A stretch of DNA of 64,000 bases from Isochrysis galbana. Lineage: Eukaryota; Haptophyta; Isochrysidales; Isochrysidaceae. Location: NCBI GenBank assembly GCA_018136815.1, contig CM030938.1, positions 2,082,202 through 2,146,201 on the forward strand. The letters are read 5' to 3'. The notes beneath the pieces are model-generated. The model did not search any database and was not told the DNA's origin. It saw only the letters and a program-made list of their open reading frames with translations. The translations under genes were made by a program, and so were the position numbers. Shown piece by piece: positions 53,633-63,020 of the stretch. How positions within the stretch are numbered: position 1 is the stretch's first letter; the number at the start of each line of letters is the position of its first letter.

Positions 53633-54325
53633 TTAAGATCTGCGGTCGATGCCGTGGAAGGGGGGAAGGGGGCGCCGGAGAACCGAGCCCCGACCTTTTA
53701 AGATCTGCGGTCGATGTCGTGGAGGCCTTGTGGGTTCAATCTTTACGGGAGCTGAACCCGAACCGATAAGCGGCCTTTTGTTTTCAATCTTTACTTGGGA
53801 AGCTGAACCCGAATCGACACCTTCTAACAATTCTTGGAGGTGAGGAGTTAATTCCGAATCGACATAAGCTTTGATTGTACGAAGCAGATCATCACGACTC
53901 ATATGGATGATTGTTTTCGCAGTGAATTTCTTGCTCAAGAGAGTGTGTATCATTCATATAAACCAGTGTGAATGATTTATCAGCCCCGCAAATGGCATGC
54001 AAGGTGTCTTTAATGTTCGTATTGTGCCGGAAATTGAATGAACTGAATAATAAGGACTTACATTCGAAAGTGTACGTCCACAAATTTGGGTTCGACTCAA
54101 GCAGCCTCCTCAGGGAGTTGTTGCTCCCCCCGGGTTGACCCCAACCGGCGGCGGCGGACTGATGCTGTCCAATGCTTCCGCCATAACCTGCATGGCAGAT
54201 TTAGAAGTGGCATATGGCGGAAAGAGAGGTGTGATGAATTTTTTAAAGTTATCGTCCATCTTACTTATGATCCATTGCAATCGCTTGCGTACTACATCAT
54301 CAGCCGCCATTCCATTTATAGACAT
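53633..54325 (-). pseudogene. Right copy of the small-protein gene, frameshifted
   Basis: Three successive minus frames cover the family protein: 54325-54110 (MSINGMAADDVV ... PPPPVGV), about 54083-53940 (WTYTFECKSLLFSSFNFRHN) and 53953-53633 (LLSKKFTAKTIIHMSRDDLL ... SGSASQVKIENKRP, SGSAPVKIEPTRP). The copy is full length but broken by at least two frameshifts. Confidence 0.8.
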
Positions 54326-54432
54326 GGTTGAGCACTGTGAGGTGGTGCCTTTGCTTAAATACTAGACGATTTTTTTGTACCGGCGCATCGCGTATTTGGA
54401 AACGAGGGGTACCAAATGAAGGCAAACGACCT

Positions 54433-55071
54433 GAGGCTGTGTGGAGTGTTGATATGATGCCAACCATAAAGTTTGTCCCATATTAATCGGCACAACGGGC
54501 ACGCACCTGATACTGAGAGCAGATGTACACCGGCGACGAGCGCCCCGCGCTACACACATGTCGCGCCATCTCGTGAAGTGTATGAGCGCTCCCTACAGTG
54601 AGTGAGTGGGAGACGAAGGAACGAAGGAACACAGGCAGCTCTCAGCAGAGGGATGGTGGGCGGTGGGCGAGGGCGTCGAGAACTGCTCACCGGCCACGGC
54701 AGTGGTCTGGCAGTGGTCCAAGATAATGTGCCACCATGGCCTCGCGACTCCCTCTCCCTCCCGGTCCACCAGAGCCCCTACTCCTCTCGCCTCGCGCTAT
54801 TGTCAGACTTTTGTACAGCCGTTTTGGGCCTGCTCCACCTGCTGCGACGGTCGTGTGAGAACGACGCGTGCGCGACGGAGCAACGCTGGCAGGGCAGTGT
54901 GCCTGCGGTTCTGTCTCACCTGTGGGAGCCCTGCGGCAGCCCGCATAGTGGCTAGGCCAGATGTGTCGGATCAGCCCGATGAAAGCGGGAGTCCTGCCGG
55001 CACTTCCCAAAAATAGAACGTCAAACTTTTGGCAACGAGGGGTACTTTAGGTGCGAAACGCTACGTAGAGA
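54433..55071. other. Intergenic, no gene supported
   Basis: Overlapping medium frames on both strands between 54600 and 55010 without domain-like composition. Confidence 0.4.
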
Positions 55072-55353
55072 ATGAATCGAGCCCGTCGAGGGGCGGGGAG
55101 GACGCAGCGCGCCGGCATGGAAGAGGTGCGGCAGATGCTCGACTCCCCGCTACGTGTAGGGCTTACGGATGGACGCATCGTTTTCGGAAGGTTTGCGTGT
55201 TTGGACAAACAGCGCAACATCCTGCTTACAGACGCCCGCGAATCTCGTCGGATGAATGGCGATGCTGCAAGCGAGCGACGAGAACGGCACTTAGGTACAG
55301 TGTTGATCCCAAGACGGTGGGTAGCAACATGCCACTGCGCTGTCATTACCTAA
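55072..55353 (+). CDS. Lsm-domain protein, NAA38 (LSMD1)-like
   Basis: 93 residues. EVRQMLDSPLRVGLTDGRIV then FGRFACLDKQRNILLTDARE is a clear Sm1 motif (VxLxDGRxxxGxxxCxDxxxNIxL), and HLGTVLIPRRWVATC fits the Sm2 strand pattern (LGxVLIPxxx). Short Lsm proteins with an acidic or basic insert between Sm1 and Sm2 and a 'GtvLiP' Sm2 match NAA38, the auxiliary subunit of the NatC N-terminal acetyltransferase, better than the canonical LSM1-8 (which have GxxIRG). The start could also be the internal Met at 55117 (MEEVRQML). Confidence 0.75.
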   Translation: MNRARRGAGRTQRAGMEEVRQMLDSPLRVGLTDGRIVFGRFACLDKQRNILLTDARESRRMNGDAASERRERHLGTVLIPRRWVATCHCAVIT

Positions 55354-56030
55354 TAATCTGGGTGCGGAACGCAGGAGACTTCGGAGTATAGAGAAGTGGT
55401 TGTGCAAGCCCGCATTGGAGCTCAACCTTGTCCACCTCAAGGTTTCCGCCCTTCCGCTGCTCCTCTCCGCTGCACTGATGAGTGTCAAGGCAAAATATCA
55501 CATGTTCTTAAGTCGCGGCTACGCGATAAAGCACTACCATCACTTCTTTTGATCGCGCGTTCGGCGCCAACTTCCCAGGGCGGAATGCAGACAACGTTGC
55601 AGTCATGACGGCGGGCATCCATCACCCGTGATTTCAAATCAGCATAAACCGGCGTATGTCTCTCGGACTCAGCCGCAAGGCCACGTATTGCACGCAGCCA
55701 AATGCGATGGAGCTTCATACCAGGGAGAGCTCCTCGTAAGCTGGGACGCACCGACGACGACTAGCGAGCCAGAGTGCATGGCAGGCGGACGCATTCGTGC
55801 TTGGAGCCTGGAGCCTGAAGAGGTAGAACGTGCTTGGCCAACTTTGATATAAAAGGGTTGTATCGGAGAGCAGCGGAGATGCCAATGGAGACCGCCCACA
55901 CCTGCGGCGTATGCACGTGTAAATTGTGTAAATGACCATACTTACAGCATGTCACCTGTTTTCAGCAGTAGACCTAGTAGGTGTATTGGAATGAAGGCAG
56001 CATGGTTGGTGTACCAGCGTTTATTGTTTA
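55354..56030. other. Intergenic; one unassigned minus frame
   Basis: A minus frame at 55485-55751 (LHRIWLRAIRGLAAESERHT then PVYADLKSRVMDARRHDCNV) looks protein-like but has no recognisable domain and no clear start. It may be an exon of an unannotated gene. Confidence 0.3.
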
Positions 56031-56042
56031 TTATTCTTGGAA

Positions 56043-56560
56043 CTAACTTTATAGTCAGTCGCCATGGAGCGCGCCGCCGCTCCCCTCCTCTCCTTCGGGT
56101 CCCCCGCCGAGGGCGGCCCCCCAGCCCCCATGGAGCAGTCGCTGTCGAAGCGGCCGCGCCCGCCATCAGAGGCCGAGCAGGTGCGCGCGACCCCTGTCGC
56201 GCCACACGGCCCGTGGCCCCGGCCACACTGCGTACAGTAGACAGGCTGGCCCCCCCTATGGGGGACAACTGTCTGCAGACTTCAGCAGCTCATGCACAGG
56301 TCCACAGGGCCACTCCCCCCTTGGGCATGCCTTACGGCAGAGGCCCCTACCGTCCTGGCGACGGCTGCGCTGCCAAGGCAGCGCGGCCCGAGACCAGGCG
56401 GCCCTTATGGGCACAAAATCTTGACAAGACACCTCACAAACACGCACATCACAAAGCTCTGGAACACCAGAGCAGGTCATGCAACAACCGCACTCACCGA
56501 ACGACCTCACAGCTCCCCTCTCTACGCGCTGGCGCTGACGCATGTCCGAAGTGAGTATGT
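56043..56560 (+). mobile_element. Retroelement leader copy (ATGGAGCGCGCCGCC type)
   Basis: ACTTTATAGTCAGTCGCC then ATGGAGCGCGCCGCCGCTCC, matching 36108-36300 over about 190 bp. The frame beyond diverges into a Pro/Arg-rich stretch. A second Pro/Ser-rich frame starting at 56663 (MSATSSRSPSPKPFLPASSS) is of the same general kind. Confidence 0.5.
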
Positions 56561-56922
56561 TCCGCACTTCGAAGGAGATGCGGATCTCGTTCAGGATCTT
56601 GGGTAAACCTCTCCCCCAGCCTCAGCCTCAGCCTATCCATATCCATTACCAATCGCCCAGCCATGTCTGCTACGTCCTCGCGCTCGCCCTCGCCCAAGCC
56701 CTTCCTCCCGGCTTCCTCTTCTGAGGAGGTGGTCAAACCCGTCATTCCACCACTCCCTGCCATTTCCGCCGCGCCTCCCGCCGATCGTTCCCCTTCCGTC
56801 TCATCGCATATCGAGCCAGTGGTCATGCTCGATCCGTCAAACCTGCATGTCTTGCGTGACCACGCCGAACATAGAAGACGTTCGGTAACGAGGAAGGCTC
56901 GTGCTCATAACGAAATATCCAT

Positions 56923-57410
56923 GCCAAAAAGGCCTGAATACAACATCCCCTGAGGGGGGAGGGGGGTGGACTTGGAACTTGAGAGTGAGGGCGCGAGGCG
57001 CCCCCCCCCATATAAATGTTCAGTTTCGTTCGGTCGGTCGGTCCTTACTTCTCTCCGCGCCAAGAGCGCGATGTCGTGGCCGCGCCTCCCACTCCTCTAC
57101 GGCGTCAGTCCATGGCGCGTGCAATCGCCTTGCGCGATTCACGCGCACGCGACGCAATGGAGCTCATCCGCTCATCCACCCCGCTTGCAACTTGCAACTA
57201 AGCTTAGGTCAACATGGGGGGGCACCTCGCGCCCTCACTCTCAAGTTCCAAGTCCACCCCCCTCGGGGGGTGTTGGTATTCATTCAGGCCTTTTTGCCAT
57301 GGTGCGTGCAACCGCCTTGCGCGATTCACGCGCACGCGACGCAATGGAGCTATGGAGCTCATCCGCTCATCCACCCCGCTTGCAACTTGCAACTAAGCTT
57401 AGGTCAACAT
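56923..57410. repeat. Composite of 83-87-bp inverted repeats and about 105-bp direct repeats
   Basis: The arm 56923-57009 (containing CCAAAAAGGCCTGAAT, GTGGACTTGGAACTTGAGAG and GGGCGCGAGG) is inverted at 57216-57298. The segment 57110-57215 (CATGGCGCGTGCAATCGCC ... AAGCTTAGGTCAACAT) is repeated directly at 57297-57410. The right inverted arm lies exactly between the two direct copies. Confidence 0.9.
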
Positions 57411-57503
57411 TATACAGGCTCCACCATTTGAATTTTCTTCGCCTGCGGCACGTCTTCACATGATGGCATTTCTATACCATGAGGTCACTAGTGCCGCGCT
57501 GTC

Positions 57504-57577
57504 ATGGACATGTACACGTGTGCACTTGAAACACGTGTGCACTTGAAACCGACCACTGCACACGTGTACATGTCCAT
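57504..57577. other. Hairpin: 21-bp perfect inverted arms, 32-base loop
   Basis: Arms 57504-57524 and 57557-57577 are exact reverse complements (core CATGTACACGTG). The 17-bp unit CACGTGTGCACTTGAAA is repeated in tandem at 57515-57531 and 57532-57548. It lies about 195 bp beyond the stop of the SEC14-like gene on its 3' side and could act in 3'-end formation, or be a small mobile element. Confidence 0.7.
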
Positions 57578-57771
57578 AGTGCAATTTTGAATTGAGAGCG
57601 GGACTTTAATAAAAGACATTATCGTATTACGCGCCGCCACCTTCCCTCGCCAGAAGTGGGCGGGGAAACAATTGTCCAAATCCCAGCGTCGATGAACCAT
57701 CTCTATGTATCCTTTCCCATCCACCATGGGCTGCAGATGAAAGCTGCTTCCAAAGATGCCTTCTTGGGACG

Positions 57772-58785
57772 CTAAGAACGGAACTCAGGATCTGCGGAAA
57801 AGTACTCCTCGGCCGAAAATTCATAAAATCTACCGCCACCCAGAGACGATTCAAGCTGAGTGAGATCAAAATGTTCGTCGAGTACCTTGCGCTGCTGCTC
57901 GTCCGAGCCCACAACAAATTGTACCTTTGCCTTGGTGACTGGATCGATGAATGGAGAGATAACCTTGTAAAAACCGTAGAAGATGGTGGGTGCATTCAGG
58001 ACAATAAATTTATGAAGCCGCTCAGGGTAGTGATTTTGAAAGATGGAGAGCGTAGCCTTGGACGCCCTCATCGGTGGGTTGTTAAAGAACGAATAGCCAC
58101 GGAAGTCCATAACAACGACCGCCTTTCCATCGGGAGATGGCTCTGGGGATGGAAATGTCATCACACCCTCGCGGCCTCCGATGCACCTTTCCAAGTGATA
58201 AACAAGGTTGACGAGATTTGGATCAACTGCGTTCCGCTGATTTTCCAGCCGCGGTGTCAGCACGAGAACGGGCCGACCAGCACGATCACGACACGCCGAG
58301 ACTCGAACCTTTCCTGTGTGCCCCGCATGGCGGATGTCTTCCTGCCGCTCGGCGAGTCGAGAAACCCCGAATGATTCACGCCAACGGAGGCTCTCGCGGA
58401 CCATGGCCTCCGCCGCCGCGGGTTTCCCCCTCCGCGCTCGTACATAACGCAAGCAGCAGTCCACGGTGGCCCACTCCGCTCCAGCGAGACCTTCTGCCTT
58501 GATGCGCTCCGAGAGCTCAGCGGCAAGCTCCACTTCCTGCGCTCTTCGCGCCGTCGATAGCTGGTCGGAACTCGTGCCCGACGTCAGCGGCTCAGCTTTC
58601 CCGCTAGATGTGCCGCAAGTGCTGGCCTGCGCATCAGGCGCTACGTCACCATCCATCGCCATGGCCGCCATCATCATGGCAGGTGGCTCAGCTGTCGTGG
58701 CGCTGTCTGAGGTCACAACAAAAGCGGTGAGGAGGGATCGAACGGTGCGGTGGCACGATGGTATGCGAGTGCGTGCGTGAGCCAC
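57772..58785 (-). CDS. SEC14-like (CRAL-TRIO domain) lipid-transfer protein
   Basis: Up to 337 residues from the first Met at 58785; the Met cluster MMMAAMAMDG (58677) may be the true start, or the upstream part may be intron. The CRAL-TRIO N-terminal segment is visible (WATVDCCLRYVRARRGKPAA, RESLRWRESFG), then the lipid-binding domain: CRDRAGRPVLVLTP, GKAVVVMDFRGYSFFNNPPM, SIFQNHYPERLHKFIVLNAP then TIFYGFYKVISPFIDPVTKA and KVQFV. The 'hYPErl...vNaP..F...w..i.pfl...t..Ki' pattern is diagnostic of SEC14-type proteins, which bind phosphatidylinositol or other lipids in the cytosol. Single exon as seen. The C-terminus (FYEFSAEEYFSADPEFRS) is short with no extra domain. Confidence 0.88.
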   Translation of the reverse strand: MAHARTRIPSCHRTVRSLLTAFVVTSDSATTAEPPAMMMAAMAMDGDVAPDAQASTCGTSSGKAEPLTSGTSSDQLSTARRAQEVELAAELSERIKAEGLAGAEWATVDCCLRYVRARRGKPAAAEAMVRESLRWRESFGVSRLAERQEDIRHAGHTGKVRVSACRDRAGRPVLVLTPRLENQRNAVDPNLVNLVYHLERCIGGREGVMTFPSPEPSPDGKAVVVMDFRGYSFFNNPPMRASKATLSIFQNHYPERLHKFIVLNAPTIFYGFYKVISPFIDPVTKAKVQFVVGSDEQQRKVLDEHFDLTQLESSLGGGRFYEFSAEEYFSADPEFRS

Positions 58786-59116
58786 TGGCCCGGCTGCAAG
58801 CGCGTCTCACCTGTCTGTGCAGCCTGCTCGCACAGGCTGGCCGAGGGCTCGGCGACGCGAGAATTGGCGCCGATTTCTGCCATCTCCTCGAGTGTGCGTA
58901 GAATGTCGCCCCCCGTCCCTCGTCCTTCCCCGTGATACGCTGTACTTAGGGGTAAAGTACCACTGGCCCGTCTTCGGACACGATGATGATGTTGAAGAGA
59001 AGTGTGAAGGCGGCGGGGTTTGCAACGCCCGCGGAAGCACAGAAATAAAAAACCGTTCGACAGAGGATCCGCGCGGATTAGGAATTCTCGTGAGGCCCCG
59101 ACACACCATACACAAA
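58786..59116. other. 5' flank of the SEC14-like gene, no gene supported
   Basis: A minus frame at about 58807-58870 (EEMAEIGANSRVAEPSASLC ...) could be an upstream exon of the SEC14-like gene, since a GT-like donor follows near 58811, but nothing confirms it. Confidence 0.3.
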
Positions 59117-59484
59117 AGAAGAGTGCGCACAATACCTCGATCAACTCCCGGAAATATTCGAACACGCGGGTAGCAAAATAATCAAAGAAGCCTTCCCGGA
59201 CTCATGGACGACGGTAGTACAACACGCCTCGAGCCTCCTCGGCAAGGCGGAGCCGAACCCGGCAACCGAGAGCAGCCCGACAGGGCCAAGCGACGACAAT
59301 GCGCGTGACACGGAGGCTGGCGCCGAGAACCTACCAGAGATCAGGGTGTCCGACATCGAAACATACATCACCAAGATGAACAACATATGGATCCACACCG
59401 ACACAAATTACCTAGGGGAGCCAGCCGACCTGGCGGGAGTCGCGACCCCAGAGGAGACTAGACAATACCTAGCCCGGTCACTCA
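59117..59484 (+). pseudogene. Retroelement N-terminal part of the C-terminal region, truncated at both ends
   Basis: EECAQYLDQLPEIFEHAGSK, SWTTVVQHASSLLGKAEPNP, then EIRVSDIETYITKMNNIWIH and NYLGEPADLAGVATPEETRQ align with the 50.7-kb copy at high identity. Homology stops abruptly at CTAGCCCGGTCACTCAC (59468-59484), a phrase also found reversed at 7106-7122. It does not reach the zinc knuckle. Confidence 0.8.
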
Positions 59485-60055
59485 CTATGGGGGTGCGGAG
59501 GGCACCAGCAATTATGGGTAAATGAAGGGCTAAATAAGCTCCCTATAGGTTCCGGTAGGATGGATCAGCAAAAAAAATGGGGGTTCCCCGGCGAACTTTT
59601 CGAAAAATGCCGAATTTCAGGCCTTCGAAGACGGTGCGCGAAATACAGTCGGGCCCCCCTCCGGTATATTTTTAGTGAGGCCCTTCATGCGAGGCACAAA
59701 CATGGAATGACGAGGAAAATTTTGACGCCAACTCACTGGGTCTACAAGGGGTGGTTCTTTGCACACTGGACCATAAGTCAAACTCATAATTTTGCACTTC
59801 AATGTGTACGAAAGTATCACAAAACTCAAGACGCTTACGTGAACCACTAGTCACCGAGGGCTAGAGCGGCTAATTTGGCACCGCGACCGGGCGGACGGCA
59901 TGGTCTTTTCTTTCATCCATTTCAACTAGGACAGCAGAAAACGTTAAATCAAGATATGCTGCTCTAGTGGCCGAGCCAATTGCCCTCTCCAGCCTCGCAC
60001 ATCTTGTCGAATATCGGCATTGGCGAAAAAACCGCCTAAACGGTAACGTACCAAG
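59485..60055. other. Intergenic, AT-richer; one short unassigned frame
   Basis: A + frame at 59560-59850 (MDQQKKWGFPGELFEKCRIS ... THWVYKGWFFAHWTISQTHN) is unusually AT-rich for the window and aromatic, but resembles nothing I know. Confidence 0.25.
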
Positions 60056-60436
60056 ATGCGTTCGAACACCCAACTTCCCACCTCTACCGAGCGCGCTGCC
60101 GGCGCTTCCTCGGTCATCCACTACGATAGAATGCCCTACCAGGCACCATATTCGAATATGCCGCCCGAGCAGCCACGCCAATCGCCGCCGCAGCCCTCGC
60201 GCATCGCGAAATAGTCGGCCGTGTGTGGCGCCGACGACTACGCCAACGTCACCCGGCCGAACGGGCCGAGTGCCCAACTTTCGACCGCTACCGATCTCTA
60301 CGTCTACGACGGCTCCACGCTTCTATCAATCACTACACTTCGTTCAATGTTGGTCTACCATTATATCCACGTGGCCAAGCAGCTTCTACAGGCTTCTTTC
60401 TACTCGGAATATGAATATGCTCTAGCTCTGGACTGA
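60056..60436 (+). pseudogene. Retroelement-type 5' ORF with one in-frame TAG
   Basis: MRSNTQLPTSTERAAGASSV opens a Pro/Gln-rich N-terminus. After SRIAK comes TAG, and the same frame continues SAVCGADDYANVTRPNG to LQASFYSEYEYALALD and a stop at 60434-60436. The N-terminal composition resembles the other retroelement leaders. It lies head-on against the 3' end of the minus-strand copy. Confidence 0.4.
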
Positions 60437-60465
60437 TCACCCAGGCATGGAGATCAAGGGAGTAG

Positions 60466-62280
60466 TAAAAAAAAAACATTCTTGAAGATGCCCGCTAAGC
60501 TACTAGTGTCGCGCTCTCTCCCGCGCTCCCGCTACCGTCGCCATCGCCTATACCTCTACCACTGCACCCCCGCCCGCTCCCCCCCTCGTTCCTTTTTCTT
60601 CGGTTTTGGGGGGTCGGCCCATGTACACTACTTTGGGCCTAGCGCTTGGGGGAGGGGAGGGGCAGGCTTCTTGCATTTGTATTCGTCTGTCTCGGGTCCA
60701 TCTCATCCCAGTGTGGGGGCCGGGCCTTTCGGCCTTCCCCATCGGGTTCCTCCCGCGGAGGCATATCGCCTATTGTTATCCCTGGTCGCTGGGTCCGTTG
60801 TTGTTTTGCTGGTGTATTATGTGTTTTATGTTGAGGCGCTCTAGTATCGCTACGAGTTTACTACTTGGAACTAAATCGTTGTCGTCGTTTGTTTCAAAAA
60901 TTGGACGGAATTCGTTGACATCTATGCGTTTCTTGGGCTGGCGGCCCATGTCTGCTTTGGCTCTTCTCGAAGCGTCTGTGTTGTTTCCGTAGAGCGCCGC
61001 TTTGCACAACGTGGTGTATCTCTCGAGCATCCTTCTAACGACGTGATCGCTGTTAAATTTGACGTTGTCGTAGTGTATTCGATAGAAGTCGGTGAGTATG
61101 TATCTCCAAGCCAATAGGTACAGGGTCTCCCTAGCGTGTAACGGTGAAGAATTCGGTAGTAGGAAGAGTCTTTCTACGGCTTTCTCGGCTGTCGTTTTGG
61201 TCCCGGGGCTGTCGGCCGGCGAAACGTCCGTGAGGTAGTGTATCGTGTCGAACACGCTATCTAGCGCTGGGCACGTCCCTATATGGACGGACGATTTATC
61301 ATCTTGCGCACAGAGGCGGCAGGTGGGGTCCCGTCCCGGGAAACGGTTGTACGTGCCTATTCTACGGTGTGTTATGTGTTTGTAGTGCATGTATAGGTCT
61401 CTGGGAGTGATTAGCGGGGACGCGTAGATCCGGGCCAAGTGTTTCCATGTGTCCGAGTCGACCGGTAGTCTTTCGCCCCATCTGGCGGGGCCGTTTTGAT
61501 GGCGTGGTTTGGGTTCTAGCCTTTGGAGCGCGGCGGTTATGTGGCTTACTTGTGTTTTGTCGAGTGGCGTCTTTCCGTCTATGGAGTATTCCTCTGGGAG
61601 CGGGAAGTCTGTCGGCCTGTTGCCTTTGTATCCTTCTCCCCACCTGGTCGGGGGGTATTTGTCTAGGTCTGCCGGGGCGGTTGTTGGTTTGCCTATTATC
61701 GGAGTGCCCAGGTACGACAGTTCGACTTCGTACCACGTGCCGCGTTGTAGGAGGTAGTATTCCCCTCTTTTACTAATCCTTATGTCGAGGGGGGGTTCCT
61801 CTTGTGTTTCGTGTTTGTCGTCTAACCTCTCGCTCTCCCCTTTCGGGGGGGCCGGGTTAAAGGTGGCGAGTTTAGTGGTGTCAGCGTAGTCTACTATTTG
61901 TTGCCAGGAGTCTAAGAATTTTTCTTTATGTATGTACTCGCCTCCAAATTTCGCATACGTGTCGTTACTAGGGAAGCATTGTTCGCATTCCGCCCTTGTG
62001 AAAGCGAGAGGTCCCTCCCCCCCCCCCCCGGTGTTTTCCCCCGGAGAGTCGGCCGGCGTCGACCGGTCCGCCTCAATGGGTTTTCCCTCATTGTAACTTG
62101 TGGGGAGTTATAATGGGAGCCGGGGGTTTGCGAGGGGGGAGATTTGAAGGGATGCATATGTGTATGTGTCTGTGCCATCACTTCAAGGCGTGCGGGCAAG
62201 TGCGCTGAGGGGTGTCGTGATAGTACCGGGCTAGTGGGAGTAGTGGTACTAACGCTCAGTTGTTTTATTATTGAGCCCCT
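60466..62280 (-). mobile_element. Retroelement copy, minus strand, C-terminal frame open over about 400 codons
   Basis: On the minus strand: the 5' segment shared with 41290-41580, a C run, then a continuous frame from about 62000 to 60776: AFTRAECEQCFPSNDTYAKF, GTWYEVELSYLGTPIIGKPT, HYKHITHRRIGTYNRFPGRD, the knuckle CRLCAQDDKSSVHIGTC and LLAWRYILTDFYRIHYDNVK, ending NGPSDQG. The 3' UTR carries CCCAAAGTAGTGTACATGGG and ends CATCTTCAAGAATG followed by ten T (A run 60466-60475). No ATG precedes the conserved start, so it is 5'-truncated or N-terminally spliced. It is the best-preserved copy beside that at 50.6 kb. Confidence 0.8.
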
Positions 62281-62340
62281 ACTCCCTTGTGTGTGGTCTC
62301 TCGCTAGTAATCACCCACTAGAGATTGACCCAATCTGTTC

Positions 62341-62615
62341 CTATGGACCCATCACCGCCCTCTGCACTGCCAAATTCGCCCTCGCCGCCGCGCGCGGACC
62401 CCGTCACCACTGCACCCGCGCCCAAGCCTTCCCAAGTATCTTCACCCGCTATCCAAGTCGATAGGCCGCCTACGGACGCGTGGGTTGCCAAGGATGGAGT
62501 CTCAGGAGCCTTACCCGGATCCTGGGAACAGTCCATCTCCACAGCACGCCTAGCCACATATACCGGACGAGCCATGCAACAATTGCGCATACCCCCATCG
62601 CGGGGTAGGGGGTAG
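62341..62615 (+). mobile_element. Retroelement-type 5' ORF fragment (Pro/Ser/Ala-rich)
   Basis: ACCCAATCTGTTCCTATGG opens MDPSPPSALPNSPSPPRADP then VTTAPAPKPSQVSSPAIQVD, a frame of about 92 codons. Composition and layout match the leaders at 36 and 56 kb, but the sequence itself differs, so the assignment rests on context. Confidence 0.35.
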
Positions 62616-63020
62616 GGGCTCCGTTGCCGTGGAAGGCATCGGTCCCTCAGCACTAGGGTTAAACAAGCAGACAAGAAAACTCTAAGAACTATCTCTACTC
62701 TAGAGCTCTATGGTACATCTCTACTCCCTTCTGCTGGCGCCAAAACCTCCGCTCCGCCGCGCACTCCGGCCGCCCTCCCGCCGCCTCCGCCTCCTCCTCC
62801 TTTGAGCTCCGCTCGCGCGCTGCCTCCTTCCGCCCGGTCCCGGTCCCGTTGCCTCGCCTCGCCTCGCCTCGCCTTGCCTTCCCCCAACTCCTGGTCGGAG
62901 TATTGCCCGGCAGGGGCGCGCCCTCGCGCGGACCCAGCTGTGGGCTACCCGTTGGCGCGGGCTGACAGTGCGTCTGTGGCGTGCTGCCGGAGGGCGTCAG
63001 GTGGGCTGCTGGCCGGCGGA

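Larger units (their letters stand above)
50530..54432. mobile_element. Inverted-repeat mobile element with nested insertions
   Basis: The ends, 50530-50618 and 54344-54432, are 89-bp inverted repeats with a single mismatch. Removing the retroelement at 50620-52304 joins the left terminus to a copy of the small-protein gene (52318-52652), which mirrors the right half (53989-54343). The right half carries the whole diverged gene; the left half is cut at 52653 by a dispersed repeat. The centre (52790-53590) has no recognised gene. The doubled unit at 53595-53720 is shared with 8294-8412. No transposase is seen, so the element is non-autonomous or belongs to an unrecognised class. No target-site duplication flanks it that I could find. 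Confidence 0.8.

Noticed and set aside
50530-54432. Polinton or virophage-type element
   Set aside because: No protein-primed polymerase, integrase, ATPase or capsid motif could be seen, and the interior is too short; the orphan proteins alone do not justify the label.
60451-62290. 11-bp inverted flanks (CAAGGGAGTAG / CTACTCCCTTG) of the minus retroelement copy as terminal repeats
   Set aside because: A retroelement should be flanked by direct, not inverted, repeats; an ACTACTCCC motif also occurs inside the copy, so chance or a shared motif is likelier.
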